From: Actinokineospora bangkokensis
GTDB lineage: Bacteria > Actinomycetota > Actinomycetes > Mycobacteriales > Pseudonocardiaceae
Length of the DNA: 64,000 bases
NCBI RefSeq assembly: GCF_001940455.1
Contig: NZ_MKQR01000002.1
Span: 62,001-126,000, forward strand
Direction: 5' to 3'
Below the pieces are notes generated by a model. That model had not been told where the DNA came from and searched no databases. It saw nothing but the letters and a program-made list of their open reading frames with translations. Both the position numbers and the translations under genes were made by a program. Positions 42,520-50,078 of this stretch are shown here, in pieces (the first letter of the stretch is position 1; each line of letters begins with the position of its first letter).

Positions 42520-43155
42520 TCAGCCGATGGTGGTCGTGGTGATGACCGGGTTCGGGTTGGGGTAGCAGGCGGTGGGGACGGTGATGTTGCCGATGATCGA
42601 CCCGACCGTGGCGGTGAGGGTGAGGCCGGGGTCGCTGTAGGAGGTGCCGCCCACCTTGGTCTCGATGGTGCCCGAGGCGCCCGCGGTGAGGTTCGCGGTC
42701 ACGGTGGGCAGCTCGAACGACGCGCCGCCGGTGACCGGGCCGGAGGCGGTGATGACCAGGTTGGAGCCCTGCACCGACACCGCGGTGCTACCCGCGCCCG
42801 AGCCGCCGGAGAGCGTGGCCGAGGCGTAGGTGGAGTTCGCCGGGATCGGCAGCACCAGCTTGAGGTCCTTGACGTTCTTCACCGAGAAGCCGTTGACGTC
42901 GCCGGGGACGGTGGTGGGGCCCGGGTCGATGACGACGGACAGGGCGCCGCCGGGTGCGACGGTGGCGGGCGCGGTGACCTCGGTGCTGACGCTCAGCGAG
43001 AAGGTCTGCGGGCCGAGGGGGGTGCTGCCCTGGCAGGCGAAGGCGATGTCGGCGGGCACGGCGGCGGCCAGCGGCGCGAACGCGATGGCCGGGACGGCGG
43101 CGAGCGCGGCGAGGGTGGTGGCGCGGCGGAGGGTGGGCTTGATGGCTGACAGCAC
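42520..43155 (-). CDS. Secreted hypothetical protein
   Basis: A 211-aa exported protein with a clear signal peptide (residues 1-33, RRATTLAALAAVPAIAFAPLAAAV) and a mature part starting ADIAFACQGSTPLGPQ. It is Thr/Ser/Gly-rich with alternating polar and hydrophobic residues, as in an all-beta domain, and holds just two cysteines (CQ near the N-terminus, TACYPNPN near the C-terminus) that may form a disulfide. Similar small exported proteins are common in actinobacteria; I cannot assign a function. The 261-base gap upstream of it holds nothing I recognise apart from its promoter. Confidence 0.8.
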   Translation of the reverse strand: MLSAIKPTLRRATTLAALAAVPAIAFAPLAAAVPADIAFACQGSTPLGPQTFSLSVSTEVTAPATVAPGGALSVVIDPGPTTVPGDVNGFSVKNVKDLKLVLPIPANSTYASATLSGGSGAGSTAVSVQGSNLVITASGPVTGGASFELPTVTANLTAGASGTIETKVGGTSYSDPGLTLTATVGSIIGNITVPTACYPNPNPVITTTTIG

Positions 43156-43416
43156 TGTCGGTCACCTCGGGCGGGGCGGGGAACGGGACGCCTCGGATCG
43201 TGACCGCCGCCACCGGTGATCGTCAACCGTTCACGTACTGGTGGTGCACTTCGTTGAGCCCGGGGGGATGACGGACCGCGACGGAGTCCCGGGAACACCC
43301 GGCTCGGGGACGGCGGGGAGGCGGCGCGCCGCAGGCCATGTCCACCCGAAAAGCCGCCGTATCCCCACCGCAGAGCGCCGGACCTGGGCCGACAGGGTGA
43401 AATCCGGTACCGCCCG

Positions 43417-44139
43417 TCAGGCCGTCAGCGCGCCCGACCCCAGGGCCTCGGCGTAGCGGTCGACCACCACGTCCGCAACCGTTTCCGCGGCGCCGAGCGG
43501 CGCCGCCACCACCGCGCCCGCGGCCTGGGCGGCCACCCGGTCCGGCAGCAGGCCGGGGGCGAGGAACCACGACGCCACCGCGATCCGCGCGGCCCCCCGC
43601 GCCCGCAGCGCGGCCACCGCGGACGGCACGTCCGGGGTGGTGGCGGAGGCGAACGCGGGCCGCACCCCGGCCCACCCGAACGACCCCGCCCAGCGCCGGG
43701 CGATCTCGTGCACCCTGGCGTTGGCGGGCGGGTGCGAGGAGCCGGTGGCGGCCAGCACCACCCCGACCTCCGGGTCGCCGGGGACCACGCCCGCCTCGCT
43801 GAGCCTGCGCAGCGCGGCGGCCTCCAACCGGGCGTCGGGCCCGAGCACCCCGGCCACCCGCACCGACAGCCCGCGGTTGCGCCGCTGCGCCGCCTCGACC
43901 AGGCCGGGCAGGTCGACCCGGGCGTGGAAGGCGCGGCCGAGCAGCAGCGGCACCACCACGACCGGGCCGCGGGCGGCGTCGAGCACGTCGGCCAGCAGCG
44001 GCCGGGACAGGTCCAGGAACGCCCCCCGCACGTCCAGGTCGGGCCTGCGGGCGCGCACGGCCGCCAGCAGCTCGGCCACCGCGGCGGCCGAGCGCGGGTC
44101 GCGGCTGCCGTGCGCGACCGCGATGAGCGGGACGGCCAC
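43417..44139 (-). CDS. Sirohydrochlorin chelatase (CbiX/SirB-like)
   Basis: A 240-aa two-domain chelatase. The N-terminal AVAHGSRDPRSAAAVAELLAAV holds the metal-inserting His, and VVVPLLLGRAFHARVDLP holds the second. The second half repeats the fold (VVLAATGSSHPPAN, IAVASWFLAPGLLPDRV). It most likely inserts iron into sirohydrochlorin to supply siroheme to the sulfite reductase at the head of the operon; in M. tuberculosis a similar gene lies near sirA and cysH. The start overlaps the permease stop by one base. Confidence 0.9.
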   Translation of the reverse strand: MAVPLIAVAHGSRDPRSAAAVAELLAAVRARRPDLDVRGAFLDLSRPLLADVLDAARGPVVVVPLLLGRAFHARVDLPGLVEAAQRRNRGLSVRVAGVLGPDARLEAAALRRLSEAGVVPGDPEVGVVLAATGSSHPPANARVHEIARRWAGSFGWAGVRPAFASATTPDVPSAVAALRARGAARIAVASWFLAPGLLPDRVAAQAAGAVVAAPLGAAETVADVVVDRYAEALGSGALTA

Positions 44140-45038
44140 TACAGCGCCCCGGTCAGGCCCCTGGCGCGCAGCACCGCCCGCTCCAGCGGGCGGAACACCG
44201 CCAGCTCGATGCCCACGCCCACCAGGAAGATCAGCAGGATGCCGGACATCACCATCGACATGTCCGACAGCGCCCGCCCGTTGTCCAGGTACTGCCCCAG
44301 GCCGAAGCCCAGCTGCGGGGAGGTGGCGATCAGCTCGGCGGCCATCAGCGACCGCCAGGAGAACGCCCACCCCTGCTTGAGCCCGGCCAGGTATCCCGGC
44401 AGTGCCGCGGGCAGCAGGATGTAGCGGGCCGAGGCGAGCCTGCCCGCGCCGAGCACCTGGCCCACCCGGGGCAGGATCGGCGGGATCTGGTCGATGCCCG
44501 CCACCAGCCCGTTGGCGATGGAGGGCACCGCGCCCAGCAGCACCACGGTGTAGATGGCGGCGTCGGTGAGCCCGAACCACAGCACCGCGGCGGGCACCCA
44601 GGCCACCGACGGCAGGCTCTGCAACCCGGAGACGATCGGGCCGATCGCCGCGCGCACCAGCGAGACCTTGGCCATCAGCAGCCCGAGCGGGGTGGCCACC
44701 ACCAGCGAGATGGCGAAGCCGATCACCGCCCGGTGCACCGACACCCACAGCAGCTCCCACACCTGGCCGGTGTCGACGAGCTTGGCGAACTGGTCCCACA
44801 CCGCGATCGGCGCGGGCAGCTGGTACTCCGGCCAGAACGCCGCCGCCCACAGCGCCTGCCAGATCGCCACGAGCACCACCAGCGCCACCACCGGGGCCAG
44901 CAGCGCGCGCAGCAGCCCGGTGCGCCCGCGCGGTGTGCTGGGCGGGGCGTCGAGCGCGTCGAGGCCCTGGACGGCGTCGTCGTCGTAGTGCGGCTTGCCC
45001 GCCGCCGCGTCGGTGGCCTCCTCGACCTCAGGCGGCAT
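44139..45038 (-). CDS. ABC transporter permease, SsuC/TauC-like
   Basis: A 299-aa permease with about six transmembrane helices and an EAA-type loop (LPSVAWVPAAVLWFG ... LPGYLAGLKQGWAFSWRSLMAAELIA). The family transports sulfonates, taurine, nitrate and similar anions. The N-terminal 40 residues are charged. It overlaps the ATPase gene by 11 bases. With the sulfur context, aliphatic sulfonate or sulfate import is most likely, but the substrate is inference. Confidence 0.92.
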   Translation of the reverse strand: MPPEVEEATDAAAGKPHYDDDAVQGLDALDAPPSTPRGRTGLLRALLAPVVALVVLVAIWQALWAAAFWPEYQLPAPIAVWDQFAKLVDTGQVWELLWVSVHRAVIGFAISLVVATPLGLLMAKVSLVRAAIGPIVSGLQSLPSVAWVPAAVLWFGLTDAAIYTVVLLGAVPSIANGLVAGIDQIPPILPRVGQVLGAGRLASARYILLPAALPGYLAGLKQGWAFSWRSLMAAELIATSPQLGFGLGQYLDNGRALSDMSMVMSGILLIFLVGVGIELAVFRPLERAVLRARGLTGAL

Positions 45039-45810
45039 GGCTGCTGATCACCTCGCGCAGGCGTGCGTTGATCTCCTCGACGACCACGACCTCCTCCGGC
45101 CCGCCCAGGCCGTCGACGGCCCACTCCTGCACGACCCGGCCCGGCTTGGACGACAGCAGCACCACCCGCTGCCCCAGCCGCACCGCCTCGCGCACGTCGT
45201 GGGTGACGAACACGACCGCGGTGCCGGTGGTCTCCCACACCCGCAGCAGCTCGCCCTGCAGGAAGTCGCGGGTGATCGCGTCGAGGGCGGAGAACGGCTC
45301 GTCCATCAGCAGCAGCGACGCCGCGGTGCCGCCCTCGCCGTGCGCGGCCGAGGCCAGCGCCCTGGCCAGGGCGACGCGCTGGCGCATGCCGCCGGACAGC
45401 TCGTGCGGGCGCTTGTCGCCCGCCCCGGTCAGCCGCACCAGCTCCAGCAGCTCACCGGCGCGCGCCACCCGCTCGGCGCGCTTGACCCCGGCCAGCCGCA
45501 GCGGCAGCTCCACGTTGCGCGCGGCGGTCAGCCACGGCATCAGCGCGGCCTCCTGGAACATCACCGCGGGCCTGCCGGTGGCCAGCTCGATCGTGCCCGC
45601 GGTGGGCGCGTCCAGCCCGGCGACCAGGTTGAGCAGCGTGGTCTTGCCGCAACCGGAGGCACCGAGGAGGCAGACGAACTCGCCCGGGGCCACGGTCAGG
45701 TCGATCCCCTCCAGGGCGGTCACGGCGGCCGGGCCGTGGCCGAAGGACTTGTGCACGCCGGTCAGCCGCACCGCGGTGCCGGTGCCCAGCGTGGGGAGCG
45801 TGGCGGTCAT
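45028..45810 (-). CDS. ABC transporter ATP-binding protein, SsuB/TauB-like
   Basis: A 260-aa ATPase with Walker A LLGASGCGKTTLLNLVAG, the signature ELSGGMRQRVALARAL and Walker B LLLMDEPFSALD, then the H-loop VFVTHDVREA. It energises the permease to its 3' side. The segment between Walker A and the signature resembles sulfonate and nitrate importers. Coupled by overlap to the permease. Confidence 0.94.
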   Translation of the reverse strand: MTATLPTLGTGTAVRLTGVHKSFGHGPAAVTALEGIDLTVAPGEFVCLLGASGCGKTTLLNLVAGLDAPTAGTIELATGRPAVMFQEAALMPWLTAARNVELPLRLAGVKRAERVARAGELLELVRLTGAGDKRPHELSGGMRQRVALARALASAAHGEGGTAASLLLMDEPFSALDAITRDFLQGELLRVWETTGTAVVFVTHDVREAVRLGQRVVLLSSKPGRVVQEWAVDGLGGPEEVVVVEEINARLREVISSHAA

Positions 45811-45841
45811 CGTGTTCGCCTGCCTTCCTCGGTTCCCTCGG

Positions 45842-46900
45842 CTACTTGCCGTCGGCGGAGAACTCGGGCTTGCCCGCCGCCTTGTTCACCTTGTTGAGCG
45901 CGGTCAGGTCGAAGAAGCCGTCCAGCTTGACCGCCGACTGCGCGATGCCCGCGGTGACCTGGTCCTCGGCCAGCTGCGGGTAGGTCGCGGCCAGCGGGTC
46001 GGTGTCCAGCGAGATGGACGTGAACGCGCGGTCGATCGTGGCGGCGGCCAGCGGCTTGCCGGTCAGCTTCTCCAGCTGGGTGTTGACGGCCTTCTTCGCC
46101 TCGGCGGTGTTGCTCTGGGCGAAGGCGTTGGCCTGGCCCAGGCCGCGCAGCAGCGCCTCGATCGTGGCCGGGTGCTCCTTGAGGTACTGGGTGCGCACGA
46201 TCAGCGTGGTCGTCGGGAACTTGCCGTCGGGCCACAGGGTCTTCTCGTCCAGCAGGACCTTCGCCCCGCCCTCCAGCACCAGCCGCGACGACCACGGCTC
46301 GGGCAGCCACGCCGCCTGCAGCTCGCCCTTCTTGAACGCGTCGAGGGTCTGGGCGTTCTCCCGGTTGGTGACCGTCACCTGGTCCTTGAGGCCGTTGTCG
46401 GACAGCCACTTCTTGAGCGCGACGTCCTGGGTGTTGCCCAGCTGCGGGGTCACCACGGTCTTGCCCTTGAGGTCCTGCGGGGTGTTGATGCCCTCGGCCA
46501 CGACCAGCTGCGCACCGCCGGAGGTGGCGCCCGAGACCAGGCGCACCGCTTCGCCGTTGGACTTGGCGAAGGCGTTGATGGCCGGGCCGGAGCCGATGAA
46601 GCCCGCGTCCAGCGACCCGCCGAGGAACGCCGAGACCTCGGTGGGGCCGTCGTTGAACTTCGTCGGCGTCAGCTTCGTGCCGCCCAGCTCCTTGGCGAAG
46701 AAGCCCTGCTCCAGCCCGATCAGCGCACCGGCGTGGGTGACGTTCGGAAAGTAGCCCAGGCGAAGCTCCTCGGCGGGCCCCTTGTCCGTGGCGGTGTTCG
46801 CCGCGGCGGCGTCGGTGTTCTCCGCGCGCGAGCACGCGGCCAGCGACACCAGGGACAGGGCGGCGATGCCTGCGGCGAGGAAGCGACGGGTTCTTGGCAC
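45842..46900 (-). CDS. ABC transporter substrate-binding lipoprotein
   Basis: A 352-aa lipoprotein with a signal peptide and lipobox LAAC (residues 19-22). The mature domain is of the SsuA/NMT1 type, with LRLGYFPNVTHAGALIGLEQGFF and FIGSGPAINAFAKSNG. It captures the anion for import by the permease and ATPase that follow. The gene lies 34 bases after cysN, so transport and reduction genes are probably one operon. Sulfonate is more likely than sulfate for this family, but not proven. Confidence 0.92.
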   Translation of the reverse strand: MPRTRRFLAAGIAALSLVSLAACSRAENTDAAAANTATDKGPAEELRLGYFPNVTHAGALIGLEQGFFAKELGGTKLTPTKFNDGPTEVSAFLGGSLDAGFIGSGPAINAFAKSNGEAVRLVSGATSGGAQLVVAEGINTPQDLKGKTVVTPQLGNTQDVALKKWLSDNGLKDQVTVTNRENAQTLDAFKKGELQAAWLPEPWSSRLVLEGGAKVLLDEKTLWPDGKFPTTTLIVRTQYLKEHPATIEALLRGLGQANAFAQSNTAEAKKAVNTQLEKLTGKPLAAATIDRAFTSISLDTDPLAATYPQLAEDQVTAGIAQSAVKLDGFFDLTALNKVNKAAGKPEFSADGK

Positions 46901-46934
46901 TGGGGTGGGCCTTCCGTGGGAGTGGGGTGGTGGG

Positions 46935-48251
46935 TCAGGGACCGGGGGAGACCAGGTCTCCCTCGTCCGCTGCTCGGGGGGTGCCCAGGGCGGGCAGCCC
47001 GGCCCCGACGAGCCCGGCCGCGAGGGTCGAGCCGTCGGCGTTGTCGATCACCAGGAAGGACCCGGTGCGCCGGTTGGTGCTGTAGTCGTCGACCGGCAGC
47101 GGCTCCGCGGTGCGCACGGTGACCAGGCCGATCTCGTTGAGCCCGAGCGAGCCGGGGTCGGGGACGCTGAGCAGCCGCTGCTCGTCGAAGCGGGCCGAGA
47201 GGTCCCCGACGATCGCCGGGACGGTGCGGGTGCCGTGCTTGACCAGCACGCGCGCCCCGGGGCGCAGCGGCTTGTCCGACAGCCACGCCAGGGTCGCGCC
47301 GAACTCGTCGGTGGCCACCGGCGCCTCGGCCGCGGGGGCGATGAGGTCGCCGCGGCTGATGTCGATCTCGTCGGCCAGCACCAGGGTCACCGACCGGCCC
47401 GCCGCCGCCTCGGCCAGCTCGCCGTCCGGGGTGTCGATGCGCGCCACCGAGGTGCGCACCCCCGCGGGCAGCGCGACGACCTCGTCGCCCACCCGCACCG
47501 TGCCCGCGGCCACCAGGCCCGCGTAGCCGCGGTAGTCGGGGTGCTCGGCGGTGTTGGTGCGGATGACGTACTGGACGGGGAACCGGAACGGCGCGTCGTG
47601 CGGGTCCGGCTCGACCGGCACCGCCTCCAGGTGCTCCAGCAGCGTCGGCCCGGTGTACCAGGGGGTGTTGGCCGAGCGGTCCACCACGTTGTCGCCGACC
47701 AGCGCCGAGACCGGGATGGACAGCACCGAGCCGAGCGGGTAGCCCAGCGCGGCGGCGTGGTCGGCGAACTCGGCGGCGATGGCGGAGAAGGTGGCCTCGT
47801 CGTAGCCCACCAGGTCCACCTTGTTCACCGCCAGCACCAGCCGGGGCACCCCGAGCAGGGCCAGCACCGCGGCGTGGCGGCGGGTCTGCTCCAGCACCCC
47901 CTTGCGCGCGTCGACCAGCAGCACCGCCAGCTGCGCGGTGGACGCGCCGGTGACGGTGTTGCGGGTGTACTGCACGTGCCCGGGGGTGTCGGCCAGCACG
48001 AACGACCGGCGCGGGGTGGCGAAGTACCGGTACGCCACGTCGATGGTGATGCCCTGCTCGCGCTCCGAGCGCAGGCCGTCGACCAGCAGCGAGAGGTCCG
48101 GGGTGCTCATGCCCTTGTCGGCGCTGGCGCGGTGCACCGCGTCGAGGGTGTCGGCGAGCACCGACTTGGTGTCGTAGAGCAGCCTGCCGACCAGGGTCGA
48201 CTTGCCGTCGTCCACGGAGCCGGCGGTGGCCAGCCGCAGCAGATCGGTCAT
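46935..48251 (-). CDS. cysN: Sulfate adenylyltransferase subunit 1 (GTPase)
   Basis: A 438-aa GTP-binding subunit of ATP sulfurylase. G motifs are AGSVDDGKSTLVGRL, DTPGHVQY and NKVDL, with the C-terminal beta barrels VQYVIRTNTAEHPDYRGYAG and VRTAEPLPVDDY. There is no CysC (APS kinase) fusion, unlike the mycobacterial CysNC. The ATG overlaps the cysD stop (ATGA). With the APS-type reductase downstream in the pathway, APS kinase is not needed for assimilation. Confidence 0.96.
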   Translation of the reverse strand: MTDLLRLATAGSVDDGKSTLVGRLLYDTKSVLADTLDAVHRASADKGMSTPDLSLLVDGLRSEREQGITIDVAYRYFATPRRSFVLADTPGHVQYTRNTVTGASTAQLAVLLVDARKGVLEQTRRHAAVLALLGVPRLVLAVNKVDLVGYDEATFSAIAAEFADHAAALGYPLGSVLSIPVSALVGDNVVDRSANTPWYTGPTLLEHLEAVPVEPDPHDAPFRFPVQYVIRTNTAEHPDYRGYAGLVAAGTVRVGDEVVALPAGVRTSVARIDTPDGELAEAAAGRSVTLVLADEIDISRGDLIAPAAEAPVATDEFGATLAWLSDKPLRPGARVLVKHGTRTVPAIVGDLSARFDEQRLLSVPDPGSLGLNEIGLVTVRTAEPLPVDDYSTNRRTGSFLVIDNADGSTLAAGLVGAGLPALGTPRAADEGDLVSPGP

Positions 48252-49201
48252 CAGAAGTAGCCCTCCCGCTTGCGGTCCTCCATGGCGGCCTCGGACAGCC
48301 GGTCGTCGGCGCGGGTGGCCCCGCGCTCGGTGAGCCTGCTGGCCGAGACCTCGGCGATGACGGTGTCGATGTCGGCCGCCTCGGAGAGCACGGCACCGGT
48401 GCACGACCCGTCGCCGACGGTGCGGTAGCGCACGGTCAGGGTGCGCACCTCCTCGTCGGGGCGGGGGCCGAACCACGGGCCCGCGGTGAGCCACATGCCG
48501 CCCCGCTGGAACACCGCGCGCTCGTGCGCGTAGTAGATGGACGGCAGCTCGATCGCCTCGCGCTTGATGTAGCGCCAGACGTCGAGCTCGGTCCAGTTCG
48601 ACAGCGGGAACACGCGGACATGTTCGCCGGCGCGGTGCCTGCCGTTATAGAGGTTCCAGAGTTCGGGACGCTGGCGGCGCGGATCCCACTGGCCGAAGGA
48701 ATTGCGTAGGCTGAAGATTCTTTCCTTCGCGCGGGCCCGCTCCTCGTCGCGCCGCCCGCCGCCGAACACCGCGTCGAACCGGTTGTCGGTGATGGCGTCG
48801 AGCAGCGGGGTGGTCTGCAGCGGGTTGCGGGTGCCGTCGGCGCGCTCCTCCAACCGCCCGTCGTCGATGTAGTCCTGCACGCTGGCGACCACCAGGCGCA
48901 GGCCGTACCGCTCGACGGTGCGGTCCCGGAACTCGATCACCTCGGCCAGGTTGTGCCCGGTGTCGACGTGCAGCAGCGGGAAGGGCACCGGCGCGGGCCA
49001 GAACGCCTTGACCGCCAGGTGCAGCAGCACCGTGGAGTCCTTGCCGCCGGAGAACAGGATCACCGGCCGGTCGAACTCCCCCGCCACCTCGCGGAAGATG
49101 TGGACGGCCTCGGACTCCAGCCGGTCGAGGGCGTCGAGGCCCGCGGTGCTCCCGGTGCTGTTGGTGCTCTCGGTGTTCTCGGTGCTCTTGGTCGTGGTCA
49201 T
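48251..49201 (-). CDS. cysD: Sulfate adenylyltransferase subunit 2
   Basis: A 316-aa ATP-pyrophosphatase-type subunit that forms APS from ATP and sulfate. The PP-loop is VILFSGGKDSTVLLHLA; other CysD blocks are FPLLHVDTGHNL, FGGGRRDEERARAKERIFSLR and the C-terminal EAAMEDRKREGYF. Residues 3-18 are a Ser/Thr/Asn-rich run (TKSTENTESTNSTGST) not usual in the family. It is coupled to cysN by an ATGA overlap. Confidence 0.97.
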   Translation of the reverse strand: MTTTKSTENTESTNSTGSTAGLDALDRLESEAVHIFREVAGEFDRPVILFSGGKDSTVLLHLAVKAFWPAPVPFPLLHVDTGHNLAEVIEFRDRTVERYGLRLVVASVQDYIDDGRLEERADGTRNPLQTTPLLDAITDNRFDAVFGGGRRDEERARAKERIFSLRNSFGQWDPRRQRPELWNLYNGRHRAGEHVRVFPLSNWTELDVWRYIKREAIELPSIYYAHERAVFQRGGMWLTAGPWFGPRPDEEVRTLTVRYRTVGDGSCTGAVLSEAADIDTVIAEVSASRLTERGATRADDRLSEAAMEDRKREGYF

Positions 49202-49209
49202 GCCCGCCC

Positions 49210-49908
49210 TCACCCGTGCAGCCCGCACTCGGTCTTGCCCTGGCCCGCCCACCGGCCGCTGCGGGCGTCCTGGCCCGGCAGCGGCTTGGCGGTGCACGGG
49301 GCGCAGCCGATGGACAGGTAGCCCTCGCCCACCAGGGGGTTCTCCAGGATCCCGTGCTCGGCGATGAAGCCGTTGAACTCGTCGTCGGTCCACGCGGCGA
49401 TGGGGTTGACCTTCACCAGCCCGTTGCGGTCGTCCCACTGCACCACGGGGGTGTTCGCGCGGGTGGGCGCGTCGACCCTGCGCACCCCGGTCACCCAGGC
49501 GTCGTAGCGGGCCAGGGTGTCGCGCAGCGGCACGACCTTGCGCAGGAAGCAGCACTGGTTGGGGTCGGTCTGGTTCAGCAGGCCGAACTGCGCCTCCTGG
49601 TCGGCCACCGACTGCTCGGCCTGGGCGTTGACGATGCGCACCTCGGGGTAGACGGTGGCCACCGCGTCGCGGGTGCCGATGGTCTCGGCGAAGTGGTAGC
49701 CGGTCTCCAGGAACAGCACGTCGATGTCCGGCTTGGCCTGGTGGGCCAGGTGCACGAGCACCGCGTCCTGCATGTTGGAGGCCACGATGAACCGGTCGCC
49801 GAAGGTGCGCGCGGTCCAGTCCAGCGCCTCCTGCGCGCTGGCCCCGGCGAGCTCGCGCCCGGCCCGCTCGGCCAGCGCCTTGAGGTCCTCGGCTGCGGTG
49901 ACGGTCAC
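49210..49908 (-). CDS. cysH: Adenylylsulfate (APS) reductase
   Basis: A 232-aa assimilatory reductase. The pairs CC (QCCFLRK) and CxxC (GCAPCTAKP) bind the [4Fe-4S] cluster that marks APS-using enzymes rather than PAPS-using ones, and the catalytic Cys lies in the C-terminal ECGLHG. This agrees with the absence of cysC in the operon. The GTG at 49908 overlaps the stop of the 57-aa gene; a ribosome site GAGAGGGG is upstream. It follows that reduction goes from APS directly to sulfite. Confidence 0.95.
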   Translation of the reverse strand: MTVTAAEDLKALAERAGRELAGASAQEALDWTARTFGDRFIVASNMQDAVLVHLAHQAKPDIDVLFLETGYHFAETIGTRDAVATVYPEVRIVNAQAEQSVADQEAQFGLLNQTDPNQCCFLRKVVPLRDTLARYDAWVTGVRRVDAPTRANTPVVQWDDRNGLVKVNPIAAWTDDEFNGFIAEHGILENPLVGEGYLSIGCAPCTAKPLPGQDARSGRWAGQGKTECGLHG

Positions 49909-50078
49909 GGCTGCGCCCCTCTCCTGGTGTCGTGGGTGCTGAGGTTGAGGCCGACGAACTTCACGGTGAACACCCGCCTGCACGCCCCGCACAACCACGC
50001 CGAGGCGGGCTCCTCCTGGGGCCGCAGGTCCTCGTCGCCGCAGTACGGGCAGTGGAACGGGGTGGCGCGCTCGCTCAC
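49905..50078 (-). CDS. 57-aa zinc-ribbon protein in the sulfur operon
   Basis: A small protein between nirA and cysH, coupled to both by four-base overlaps (GTGA at each end). It contains CPYCGDEDL and LCGACRRVFTVKF, a two-knuckle zinc ribbon or rubredoxin-like CxxC pair, followed by LNLSTHDTRR. Counterparts occur at this position in Streptomyces sulfate assimilation clusters. The function is unknown; electron transfer to, or assembly of, the reductases are possible roles. Confidence 0.85.
   Translation of the reverse strand: MSERATPFHCPYCGDEDLRPQEEPASAWLCGACRRVFTVKFVGLNLSTHDTRRGAQP

Noticed and set aside
43156-43416. Possible cobalamin riboswitch or other RNA near the chelatase gene
   Set aside because: I looked for B12-box and aptamer cores on both strands and saw none; the chelatase is also the last gene of an operon read from the other side.
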